The notes: generated by a model not told the origin, from the sequence alone. Shown: positions 1-5,654, counted from the stretch's first letter. The stretch: DNA of 11,229 bases from Brevinema_A sp051647535 (GCA_051647535.1 JBOFEA010000019.1:1-11229); one strand, 5' to 3'. Translations and numbers: made by a program.

Positions 1-250
1 TCAATTTTTGCGGGTTTCTTTCTTCATCAGGGAATTCTCCCTCGTATAAATCATAGAGATCTTGATTCTCTATGGGTTCGCTTTGATAAAACGAATTTAA
101 TCGTTCTTCAAACTCGTAATCTACCAACTCAACATTGTGTACTGTGTCTTGGTAGTCTTTAGTTTCTTCTTTTTGAATATTTTCCGCTAAGGTACATTTA
201 CTAAATAATAATAATAATAATATCCAAACATAATTGCTTATGTTTTTCAT
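1..250 (-). CDS. Small secreted protein, N-terminal part (runs off the left edge)
   Basis: The gene is open from an ATG at 250-248 for 83 codons to the window edge without a stop. The start is supported by GGAG (256-259) five bases upstream and by a consensus promoter further up. The N-terminus is a classic Sec signal peptide: MKN, then a hydrophobic stretch WILLLLLF, then a likely cleavage after CTLA. Five of the leucines come from a (TTA)5 microsatellite. A cysteine just before the cleavage region leaves a lipoprotein possible, but the lipobox is poor. The mature part seen is very acidic (many E and D, with Y/F) and has no domain I recognise. An envelope or exported protein is inferred from the signal peptide only; function is unknown. 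Confidence 0.72.
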   Translation of the reverse strand, partial: MKNISNYVWILLLLLFSKCTLAENIQKEETKDYQDTVHNVELVDYEFEERLNSFYQSEPIENQDLYDLYEGEFPDEERNPQKL

Positions 251-280
251 TTTTTCTCCAATTTTTAATTATTTTTTTTC

Positions 281-300
281 TATTATTTTATTAAATAATA
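281..300. other. AT-only 8-bp hairpin in the leader of the left secreted gene
   Basis: TATTATTT and AAATAATA pair around a TATT loop. It lies in the 5' untranslated region between the promoter and the ribosome site. In such AT-rich sequence it may be accidental. Confidence 0.25.
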
Positions 301-314
301 TTTTTAACTCCCTT

Positions 315-332
315 TCTACACATTCTACACAT
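315..332. repeat. Perfect tandem 9-bp repeat in the leader
   Basis: TCTACACAT occurs twice back to back (315-323 and 324-332). It begins about a dozen bases downstream of the -10 box of the minus-strand promoter, so it overlaps the expected transcript start and early leader. The position suits an operator or a transcript-start element; no regulator can be named. Confidence 0.4.
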
Positions 333-343
333 GTATTTTTTAT

Positions 344-371
344 ATTATATCATGTTTTTTTCTTTTGTCAA
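344..371 (-). promoter_or_regulatory. Consensus sigma70 promoter of the left secreted gene
   Basis: On the minus strand TTGACA (371-366) is followed by 16 bases and TATAAT (349-344), a perfect match to both boxes with slightly short spacing. It points at the ATG at 250 and predicts a leader of about 85 nt. Confidence 0.75.
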
Positions 372-393
372 AATATTTTTCTCATACTCATAT

Positions 394-402
394 CCCCCCC
401 CC
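394..402. repeat. C9 homopolymer upstream of a promoter
   Basis: Nine cytosines stand in otherwise AT-rich intergenic DNA, eleven bases before the -35 box of the plus-strand promoter at 413. Slipped-strand length change here could alter upstream promoter context; that is inference only. Confidence 0.35.
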
Positions 403-412
403 TTTTTATCAC

Positions 413-441
413 TTGACTTTACCAGTATTTGAAGCTATACT
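413..441 (+). promoter_or_regulatory. Sigma70 promoter ahead of the tRNA remnant
   Basis: TTGACT (413-418), 17 bases, TATACT (436-441). The spacer ends in TTGAAGC and GTTGC follows the -10 box. The same layout and flanking letters recur in two minus-strand promoters at 3937-3965 and 4132-4160. The transcript would start near 448 and run into the tRNA-Ser 3' remnant and its terminator. A perfect 7-bp inverted repeat (448-462) sits at the start site. Confidence 0.6.
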
Positions 442-489
442 AAGTTGCTTATATTATATAAGTTATAATGTAAACTCTGAAGGGACCAT

Positions 490-512
490 GGGTTCGAATC
501 CCTCTCTCTCCG
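490..512 (+). tRNA. 3' end of a tRNA-Ser gene (remnant; candidate att core)
   Basis: The 23 bases contain a canonical T-loop (GGGTTCGAATCCC) followed by CTCTCTCCG, which fits the 3' acceptor strand of a tRNA-Ser whose 5' strand would begin GGAGAGA. No CCA is encoded. The bases just upstream (CAT) do not complete the T-stem expected from the TC after CCC, and no D-arm, anticodon arm or 5' acceptor is present. It is therefore a 3' fragment, not a gene. tRNA 3' ends are common integration sites, and a recombinase gene lies on the next side, so an attL/attR core is the likeliest meaning. The tRNA identity and att role are inferred. Confidence 0.55.
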
Positions 513-517
513 ATAAC

Positions 518-560
518 AAGTGCTAACTCGTTACATTGTAATGAGTTAGCACTTTCTTTT
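518..560 (+). terminator. Strong Rho-independent terminator after the tRNA remnant
   Basis: A perfect 12-bp stem (518-529 with 543-554) carries a further small TTAC/GTAA stem in its loop and is followed by TTTCTTTT on the plus strand. It fits the original terminator of the tRNA-Ser gene, retained with its 3' end. Confidence 0.8.
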
Positions 561-732
561 ACCCCACCCATCCCCCGAAAATCGGGACATCTGGGCGATT
601 TAAAGAATCTTAAATGGACTTCTGAGAACTTCTTTCTGAGAGTTCTGCTCTTTAAATTTAAAGAATTCTCAAAGTGGAAATTTATGGGTTCGTTGCTCCA
701 GTAATTTTTTAAAATTTTATCTTTTATTCACC
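561..732. other. Intergenic stretch, possible attachment-site arm
   Basis: No gene is visible. It holds a CCCGAAAATCGGG hairpin (574-586), two near-copies of TTCTGAGA(A/G)(C/G)TTCT and a perfect 16-bp palindrome at 649-664 whose flanks (ATTTAAAGAAT) recur near 599. Repeats next to the 3' end of an integrase gene and beside a tRNA remnant suit an attachment region, but nothing proves it. Confidence 0.3.
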
Positions 733-764
733 AAAAAAACGGCTACAAATATTTGCAGCCGTTT
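733..764 (-). terminator. Rho-independent terminator of the recombinase operon
   Basis: On the minus strand a 13-bp stem (763-751 with 750-738, one G.T pair) is followed by seven T (739-733). It lies 19 bases past the recombinase stop codon. Confidence 0.85.
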
Positions 765-782
765 TGCTATATAACTTACTAA

Positions 783-2573
783 TTAAATACCCAATTCTCT
801 TTCCTGTTTTTTCCAATCATGGGATTTTATACTAAATAACAGCTTATTCGTCCAATAAATTTTCTGTTGTCCTGTGAGTATCATCTTTTGGATTTTAGGG
901 GATAGAAATCTAAGTCGCAAGATATTTTCTACATATCGAGGAGTTTTATACCCTAATTGCCTTGATAATTCACTTGCATATATCTCGTCTCTCAGCAATA
1001 TTTCATGCCATTCCCAAGATAGCTTCAAAGCTTTAATCATGCCCTTGTCTTGCTTTGTATCTTGCTGTCCGATAATTAAGGTCTTGCCTTGATTTACTCT
1101 TTTAAGTTCGCAAGGTAGGATTATAATCTCATACTCATTGTCTGTTATATTCACCACTTCATAATTGAGAAATTCTTGTTTCATAATAATTAGATTGAAA
1201 ATATCTTCCAAGGCTTTTGGATTTAGGTAGTAAATGATATTAATATGAGAGATTATAACCTTGTGAATAATTGCCCTTACAATAAAATGCGTTTCCTTAT
1301 TCTGCAAGCTCCAAGATTTCAAATAGTTCTCAAGATTTTGTTTATATAATTCATACTGTTCGATATTGTAATTTTCTAGTTTAAGATGATCTAATAATTT
1401 CTGCTTTATAAGTTGGAGTGAATACTCCTCTAATTCATTGGCTGGTACTTGCGGAAGTGAGCCTGATAATTCTTTTTGTTTTCTGAGGTAGGCTTGGCTG
1501 ATGTAATAGCGGTATCTCTTGCACTTCTTGACTGCGTGAGACGGCGACATTATGAAATCATTATCATCATATAATTTACTAGCTAATAACGATGATTGCT
1601 CTGCCTTGTATCTCCTTCTATGAGAATTACAATTATTGGCTAGTAAATCTTGTACCTTATTAAATATATCAACATCAATTATCGGATCATGAATTCCTTC
1701 ATAGACTTGCCCTTTGTGTTCTATTTTACCAATATAAATCTTTCGTTTTAATAAAGAGTATAAATTACCTGCTGTAAAAGCTTTGTTATTTCTTGTGAGT
1801 ATTTCTTCATTTTCCAATCGATACATGAGCTCTTGAACACTTCCCAGCTCCAAATATAATTCGAAGATTCTTTTTAACTTTATCGATTCTTCTTCATGAG
1901 GAACTAATTTTTTGGAGACACGATGTCGGAATGCCGAGCTGACATGGATGTCAGTAGCGAGGCTAGAGCCGCTTGGTAACTCAGGATTCGTCGGAATGAC
2001 TTTATACCCAAAACTTGTTTGACCACCACTTCCCCACATGCCCTTCTTGGCTGTTGCCAATTTCTTGTCTCGGATTCTTTCGCCGGTTACTTCTCTTTCA
2101 AATTGCGCAAAACTTAGGAGCATATTCAAAGTTAATCGACCCATACTTGTGCTTGTATTAAATTGCGATGTACAGGATGTACGAGTGTCAATTTTGACAT
2201 GGATGTCATAAAAATTGACGTGTGTTATCGAAACAAACGATGTTTGATGTTTATCAAAAACATCAACTAATTTAGAAAAATCATGCAAACTCCTCGTTAA
2301 ACGATCTATCTTATACACAACAATCATATCCACCAAGCCATCTTTGATATCCTGAAGAAGTTTCTTCAAAGCAGGTCTCTCCAAAGTACCCCCACTTATC
2401 CCACCATCAGAATATTCCTTCTCCACCAAGATCCATCCTTCATGTTTTTGCGATTTGATATACGACTCACAAGCTTCTCTTTGTGCATCTAGCGAGTTAA
2501 AATCCAATTCCAAACATTCTTCTGATGATTTCCTTGTGTATATTGCGGCTCTAATTGTTTTCTTTTCTGTCAT
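783..2573 (-). CDS. Large serine site-specific recombinase (resolvase family integrase)
   Basis: A 596-aa DNA integrase/excisionase of the prophage or integrative element. The N-terminal resolvase domain (about 7-170) has the YTRKS motif with S16 as expected nucleophile, then DGGISGGTLERP and YKIDRLTR, and later TSMGRLTLN and FEREV. The Recombinase DNA-binding domain follows (about 220-320), then a region with SPSHA and RYRYY (about 350-370) usual in alphaproteobacterial members, and a C-terminal helix block ending LRLRFLSPKIQ. The start has GAGG six bases upstream, and its ATG overlaps the TAA of a short open stretch before it. Two palindromic elements interrupt the reading frame without closing it: 19 aa after FVSIT (2166-2222) and about 28 aa between GYKV and KKLVP (1914-1997). 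Whether the enzyme is still active is unknown. Confidence 0.93.
   Translation of the reverse strand: MTEKKTIRAAIYTRKSSEECLELDFNSLDAQREACESYIKSQKHEGWILVEKEYSDGGISGGTLERPALKKLLQDIKDGLVDMIVVYKIDRLTRSLHDFSKLVDVFDKHQTSFVSITHVNFYDIHVKIDTRTSCTSQFNTSTSMGRLTLNMLLSFAQFEREVTGERIRDKKLATAKKGMWGSGGQTSFGYKVIPTNPELPSGSSLATDIHVSSAFRHRVSKKLVPHEEESIKLKRIFELYLELGSVQELMYRLENEEILTRNNKAFTAGNLYSLLKRKIYIGKIEHKGQVYEGIHDPIIDVDIFNKVQDLLANNCNSHRRRYKAEQSSLLASKLYDDNDFIMSPSHAVKKCKRYRYYISQAYLRKQKELSGSLPQVPANELEEYSLQLIKQKLLDHLKLENYNIEQYELYKQNLENYLKSWSLQNKETHFIVRAIIHKVIISHINIIYYLNPKALEDIFNLIIMKQEFLNYEVVNITDNEYEIIILPCELKRVNQGKTLIIGQQDTKQDKGMIKALKLSWEWHEILLRDEIYASELSRQLGYKTPRYVENILRLRFLSPKIQKMILTGQQKIYWTNKLLFSIKSHDWKKQERELGI
1914..1997 (-). 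repeat. Palindromic element copy 1, in frame in the recombinase
   Basis: About 28 codons inserted between GYKV and KKLVP, where family members normally run straight from the resolvase to the recombinase domain. Reading the minus strand, hairpin 1 (1963-1933) centres on TGACATCCATGTCA with outer GCC/GGC pairs, then comes a short linker and hairpin 2 GACATCGTGTC (1927-1917). The codons read DIHV at the hairpin 1 centre, as in copy 2. The extra 27 bases (1971-1997) have no counterpart in the other copies and may be part of another element. Confidence 0.7.
2166..2222 (-). repeat. Palindromic element copy 2, in frame in the recombinase
   Basis: Exactly 57 bases (19 codons) between FVSIT and QFNTSTSMGRL, a place where the family has no insertion. 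Hairpin 1 has arms GTCAATTTT / AAATTGAC around TGACATCCATGTCA; the linker is ACTC; hairpin 2 is GTACATCCTGTAC. The peptide reads DIHVKIDT, matching DIPVNIDT in copy 5. Confidence 0.78.
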
Positions 2574-2631
2574 TATATTCCTCTAACAACTGCAGATGAA
2601 ATAGCAACGTACTTTTTAGGTACCATTCTCC

Positions 2632-2696
2632 TCGGCTTGTTGCCGACCCACAGGACGTGGGGAGTGCAAAAATTGAAACGATGTCAAAATTTTTGC
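2632..2696 (-). repeat. Palindromic element copy 3, ends a short ORF
   Basis: Minus strand: hairpin 1 (2696-2666) with arms GCAAAAATT / AATTTTTGC, linker ACTC, hairpin 2 CCCACGTCCTGTGGG (2661-2647), plus a third hairpin TCGGC/GCCGA (2646-2632) not seen in other copies. Its first bases supply the TGA that ends the ORF at 2684-2803. Confidence 0.65.
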
Positions 2697-2803
2697 TTCC
2701 TCATGATTTTATTTATCCAATTTTCATCATAGCCCTGACGCGATGCTTCTCTTTTGAACAAATTGATTAAATATTTTGAGTCGTCACTGTATTCTTTATT
2801 CAT
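2684..2803 (-). pseudogene. Short RQGY-type protein truncated by a palindromic element
   Basis: A 39-aa reading frame whose ATG overlaps the stop of the previous gene (ATGAATAA), so it is probably translationally coupled. It has the motif FKREASRQGYDENWINKIM, which matches the FQKLARQQGFSKEWINQVL stretch of the gene just upstream; the two look like relatives. The family-like continuation (a SDYNHLV-type tail) is absent, because the TGA falls inside palindromic element copy 3. After the element an open stretch begins at an ATG (PKKYVAIS...) and ends on the TAA that overlaps the recombinase start. That may be the displaced C-terminus. Function is unknown. Confidence 0.5.
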
Positions 2804-3050
2804 TATCATTTTCTTCCATATAATTTAACAAGGTTGCGACGAGATGATTGTAATCGCTACTCATTGCTTCATTAAGCACCTGATTTATCCATTCCTTACT
2901 AAAACCTTGCTGTCTCGCTAGTTTTTGAAAATATTCGTCGGATCTCTGACCTCCTGTCAGATCCGACATCTTCGCCATCCTTGGCTTGACCATTAACATA
3001 AATGCCTTTCCATCTATACCTACCAGACTTCCTTTAACCTTTCTTTCCAT
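2796..3050 (-). CDS. Small prophage protein (KGSLVGIDG / RQGFSKEWI type)
   Basis: 84 aa with a good ribosome site (AGGGGG before the ATG). The N-terminus KGSLVGIDGKAFMLM and the C-terminal half (YFQKLARQQGFSKEWINQVL, SDYNHLVATL) resemble small proteins I have seen encoded in alphaproteobacterial prophages and mobile elements; the function of that group is not known to me. Between these halves lie about 20 residues (VKPRMAKMSDLTGGQRSDE) that come from palindromic element copy 4. Without it the protein would be about 65 aa, the normal-looking length. The gene is in an operon between the broken DUF2924 gene and the truncated relative before the recombinase. Hypothetical protein; a small regulator or integrase accessory is a guess from context. 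Confidence 0.68.
   Translation of the reverse strand: MERKVKGSLVGIDGKAFMLMVKPRMAKMSDLTGGQRSDEYFQKLARQQGFSKEWINQVLNEAMSSDYNHLVATLLNYMEENDNE
2937..2991 (+). repeat. Palindromic element copy 4, inverted, in frame in a host ORF
   Basis: 55 bases in the opposite orientation to copies 1-3. Plus strand: hairpin 1 has a perfect 9-bp stem GTCGGATCT / AGATCCGAC with an inner GAC/GTC pair and CTCCT in the loop; the linker is ATCTTCG; hairpin 2 is GCCATCCTTGGC. The second half matches copy 6 at 28 of 30 positions. Confidence 0.8.
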
Positions 3051-3062
3051 ATCTACCCCCTT

Positions 3063-3395
3063 TTATTTGACCCCGAAAAATAGCTTGCCATTCCAATTTG
3101 TACCTGTGATTTCTCTTGCTATCTTTGATAGGCTTTTATATTGTTTTCCCATATAGAAAAAGCCCCCATCAATGATGGAGACTTCATATTTTTGACCTTG
3201 GTATTCCCTGACAAACGTGCCGTTTGATCCACTTATAACAGAACTTTTACATTTTAATAAAGATTGTAATTCTTTAAGCTCATGATTTTTTACTTGCTCA
3301 TGCTACGTTATATACTTTTCTAGCATCGATTTTGATATGTTTTCGGAGACTTTATTCTTCGTTAGTTTTTCGTATTTTTGTTTTAATTTATCCAT
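3063..3395 (-). pseudogene. DUF2924 protein gene with an internal amber codon
   Basis: The frame opens at an ATG (3395-3393) overlapping the preceding stop, is interrupted by TAG at 3303-3305 after 30 codons, and continues in the same frame to TAA at 3063-3065. The second part carries the DUF2924 signature: VREYQGQKYEV, GGFFYMGKQYKSLSKIAREITGT and WNGKLFFG. DUF2924 proteins commonly sit beside recombinases in alphaproteobacterial mobile elements, and one does so here. Their function is not established. The N-terminal part is shorter and diverged from usual. A single TAG could also be suppressed, but the state of neighbouring genes favours decay. An internal restart would leave the DUF2924 core intact. 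Confidence 0.78.
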
Positions 3396-3603
3396 GAAAT
3401 TCCTCTGAGGACAGGATGTCCGAAGTATCGATATTGACAGGGATATCAAACATATCGACCATAAAATCATTTTTTTCTTTTAATTTTTGGTTAATTTCTA
3501 GAAACTCAAATACCGTGTCTTTGAGAAATTCATAGTACTCTTGATAGTTACTATCTTCTTGTACTTTTACTGCTACCATTTCTAACGCAAGAAAGGGATG
3601 CAT
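3388..3603 (-). CDS. Unrecognised small protein ending in palindromic element copy 5
   Basis: 71 aa from the ATG at 3603, or 63 aa from the ATG at 3579. Neither has a clear ribosome site; the first begins three bases after the previous gene's TGA, which would suit coupled translation. The body (EYYEFLKDTVFEFLEINQKLKEKN) is probably helical. The last third (VDMFDIPVNIDTSDILSS) is encoded by the palindromic element, leaving only EEFHG after it, so the original C-terminus may have been displaced. Its stop overlaps the DUF2924 start. No family recognised. Confidence 0.5.
   Translation of the reverse strand: MHPFLALEMVAVKVQEDSNYQEYYEFLKDTVFEFLEINQKLKEKNDFMVDMFDIPVNIDTSDILSSEEFHG
3405..3460 (-). 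repeat. Palindromic element copy 5, in frame in a small ORF
   Basis: Minus strand: hairpin 1 (3459-3427) pairs CGATAT with ATATCG and TTGA with TCAA around ATCCC, then linker ACTTCG, then hairpin 2 GGACATCCTGTCC (3421-3409). The arm sequences differ from copy 2 yet still pair, and the frame gives DIPVNIDT against DIHVKIDT in copy 2. Confidence 0.75.
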
Positions 3604-3606
3604 ATA

Positions 3607-3894
3607 TCAAGGCGTCGCTTTGTGCATCCTACACGCTCCGACATCTTCGCCATCCATGGCTCGACCTTTCACATTATTCCAAGTACTTTCACCGTGATAT
3701 TTTTCTTTACTTCCTGTTAAAACCTTAATATATTCAACAGATTCTTTAATGTCTTCTAATTTCAAAAATCCATGCAAGCTCATTCCAATTTGATCTTCTA
3801 GTAAAATTCCGTTAACATACCCGTCTTCCTTGTTGATAACTACTTGCATCCAACTCTTGGTCTTAATTTCAATACTATTTATTCTTACCTCCAT
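3607..3894 (-). CDS. Unrecognised first gene of the recombinase operon
   Basis: I start it at the ATG at 3894-3892 (MEVRINSIEIKTKSW, 95 aa), because AGGAG lies five bases upstream. An ATG five codons earlier (3909) is possible but its nearest ribosome-like site is about 13 bases away. The protein looks like a small soluble alpha/beta protein (MQVVINKEDGYVNGILLEDQ, LKLEDIKESVEYIKVLTG, GESTWNNV). No family recognised; first position in an integrase operon behind a good promoter would suit a regulator or a cargo gene, but no helix-turn-helix is evident. The C-terminus from GRAMDGEDV to the TGA is encoded by palindromic element copy 6, so the native tail is lost or displaced. Confidence 0.6.
   Translation of the reverse strand: MEVRINSIEIKTKSWMQVVINKEDGYVNGILLEDQIGMSLHGFLKLEDIKESVEYIKVLTGSKEKYHGESTWNNVKGRAMDGEDVGACRMHKATP
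3614..3666 (+). repeat. Palindromic element copy 6, inverted
   Basis: 53 bases, plus-strand orientation. Hairpin 1 pairs GTCG/CGAC, GC/GC and GTGCA/TGTAC-type inner bases around ATCCT; linker ATCTTCG; hairpin 2 GCCATCCATGGC. Its second half is 28/30 identical to copy 4, but the host gene reads it in a different frame (GGT CGA GCC here, GTC AAG CCA in copy 4). Confidence 0.8.
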
Positions 3895-3936
3895 ACGCTC
3901 TCCTAACATTGGTATTATCTATCTCCTTAGCAACAC

Positions 3937-3965
3937 ATGTTAGCTTCAATGCCGATAGAAGTCAA
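3937..3965 (-). promoter_or_regulatory. Sigma70 promoter of the recombinase operon
   Basis: Minus strand TTGACT (3965-3960), 17 bases ending GAAGC, TAACAT (3942-3937), then GTGTTGC. It points at the ATG at 3894 and is the likely source of the whole 3894-783 operon. It shares flanking letters with the promoters at 413 and 4132. Confidence 0.65.
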
Positions 3966-4028
3966 GTCATTTATTGAGATTTTATTGATTTATTTTCATA
4001 TATAATAAAGAATTAAATAGACAAACCC

Positions 4029-4126
4029 TAAAACGGAAATAAGTCTCGAGAGAGGCTTGTTTCCGTACATCTGTCTCGGGATCCCTCCTTCAATCCCAAG
4101 CATAGCAGTCTGTATATTTTCTGTGT
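4029..4126 (-). ncRNA. Possible ~95-nt small RNA with an end hairpin
   Basis: A promoter at 4132-4160 fires into this stretch, which ends in an imperfect 13-bp hairpin (4066-4033; arms ACGGAAA/TTTCCGT, two C.A mismatches) followed only by TTTA, so termination would be weak. A 35-codon frame (4103-3996) starting MLGIEGG overlaps it but has no ribosome site. The hairpin plus ACATCTGTCTCGGGATCC on the plus strand also resembles the palindromic element layout, so this could instead be a diverged copy. Confidence 0.25.
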
Positions 4127-4131
4127 ACAAC

Positions 4132-4160
4132 ACTTTAGCTTGGAAAGGGTGAGAAGTCAA
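4132..4160 (-). promoter_or_regulatory. Second sigma70 promoter of the same type
   Basis: Minus strand TTGACT (4160-4155), 17 bases ending CAAGC, TAAAGT (4137-4132), then GTTG. A 10-bp direct repeat, CATAGCAGTC, occurs on both sides (4101-4110 and 4185-4194). It begins 44 bases past the terminase stop. Confidence 0.6.
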
Positions 4161-4203
4161 GGTAAATCCGGTTTTTTTCTAATCATAGCAGTCATAAAAA
4201 CTC

Positions 4204-5654
4204 TTATATCACAAAACATATAGGCTCAATGGAATCAAAGGATTTCATATTGTCGAGCATCTGAGACAAAGCATCCAATTGATCATCGTGCTTCCCGTAA
4301 GGAAAAGTCACCACTTCTTTTTCTAATTCTTCTAAGAAACTGGCTCCTCTTGGTAATAACACTTGTCTAGCTTCGATCATTCCCGAATTGACCATGATTC
4401 GGTCTTTCTTGGAAAGTTTGGGATCGTAAGCGATGGGATAAATATGATATTCTTGTCTAATTTGCTGGATTAATGCTGTTCCAGACGCTTTATTCTCGAT
4501 GATCAACTTCTTAGGATTGTATTGATCGTACAAGGATTTGATTTTTCGCTTCAATTCAGGAAATAATAACTTCCTTTGAAAAATATCAATAATATAAAAC
4601 TTCTTATCCTTAAAAAGTGCCGTAATTCCCACCGAATAATCGCTGAAATCATTATTGCTGCTTGCCGTGTCACCTACGGTGCAACCTTCTACCGTACCGT
4701 AGGTACAAGGGGTTGCCAGCTTTGAACTATTATTCCACTTTGCGGCAGCTCATCATAGTATTCAAACCACTTCCATTTCAATAATCCTCCCTCTTCAGGG
4801 ATAGGATTCTGCTAGTATTGAGCCTCAAAATTATAATTACCAAGATTTTTCTTGATGCTTTCCAAGATAAATTGAGACTCCAACTGCGGATTCAACATTT
4901 CTCCCATTCTACGTGTAATAATTTTGTTATTTGATAGCTTAAACTCTTCGTCTCTTGTTGCAATAGCAGGTAAATTCAACACTTCCCATTCTTCATGTTC
5001 TTGGACAAATCTGCAAAGATCATCTGTATGAACCCTCTGCATCACAATAATAATAACATCTGTATTTTTGTTATCAAGCCTGCTGTATAAAGTGTTTGCG
5101 TACCATTGATTTATGGATTTTCTCCTGGTATCGGATAGAGCATCCTGAGGTTTGATCGGGTCATCGATAATAATAAAATTTCCGCCCCTACCAGTCAAGG
5201 TCCCACCAACAGACGTCGCCAATCGATAACCGTTCTGCGTTGTTTCATATTCGGTTTCCGTACGTTTATTGGGATTGATTCTCGTTTGGGGAAATAATTC
5301 TTTATACCACTTTGTATCCATCACAGCACGGCAATCTCTGGCATGTTTGCTCGCCAATTCATCCGAATAACTCGTTGTAATAATCCGTTTGCTCGGATCT
5401 TTTCCCAAAACCCACGCCGGAAATGCCACACTTGCACAAATACTCTTCAAACTCCTCGGCGGCATATTGATAATGAGTCTCTTGATTTCTCCATGATAAC
5501 ATTTTTCTAATCTATCCGCTATCAATTCAATATGCTCACTATAAATATAGGGTTGGGAATTATCCACACTCTTATAAACTTTCTCAATAAAAGAACTTAA
5601 ATTATTCCTCAATAAAGCTCTAAAAAGACGCTCTTGCTCTTTAAAATTACTCAT
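4204..5654 (-). pseudogene. terL: Phage terminase large subunit, broken by amber codon and 44-nt insertion
   Basis: The ATPase/nuclease that packages phage DNA. The N-terminal part (280 aa from 5654) has the Walker A-like MPPRSLKS, Walker B FIIIDDP, and a coupling-type region QRVHTDDL. It stops at TAG (4812-4814) in FEAQY-stop-QNP, where relatives have QYQQ(N/R)P, so CAG became TAG. The frame continues for about 34 codons to SW, then 44 extra bases (4672-4715) shift it; the next frame resumes exactly at DTASSNNDFSDYSVG. The nuclease half (142-aa open stretch from 4632) keeps the expected acidic positions: the first D in DTA, IENKASGT, and HDDQLDALSQ. Its ATG overlaps the DUF5681 stop. Two independent lesions make it a pseudogene. 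Confidence 0.92.
4672..4715. repeat. 44-nt insertion with interleaved inverted repeats in the terminase
   Basis: Bounded on both sides by codons that join to the expected SWDTA. Plus strand order: ACCTACGGT (4672-4680), GCAACC (4681-4686), ACCGTAGGT (4696-4704), GGTTGC (4711-4716). The two inverted repeats interlock, a pseudoknot-like order. It lacks the ACATCC hairpins of the other family, so it looks like a second element type. Confidence 0.65.

Noticed and set aside
234..416. 60-codon plus-strand frame in AT-rich DNA
   Set aside because: It is antisense to the promoter and leader of the left secreted gene, consists mostly of F, I, S and L, and has no ribosome site.
1914..3666. CRISPR array made of the repeated hairpins
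   Set aside because: Copies are unevenly spaced, occur in both orientations, vary in their arms and lie inside coding frames; there are no spacers or cas genes.
4101..4194. CATAGCAGTC direct repeats as the ends of an inserted element
   Set aside because: The 84-bp interval holds only a promoter, with no terminal inverted repeats or transposase; a 10-bp repeat could be accidental.
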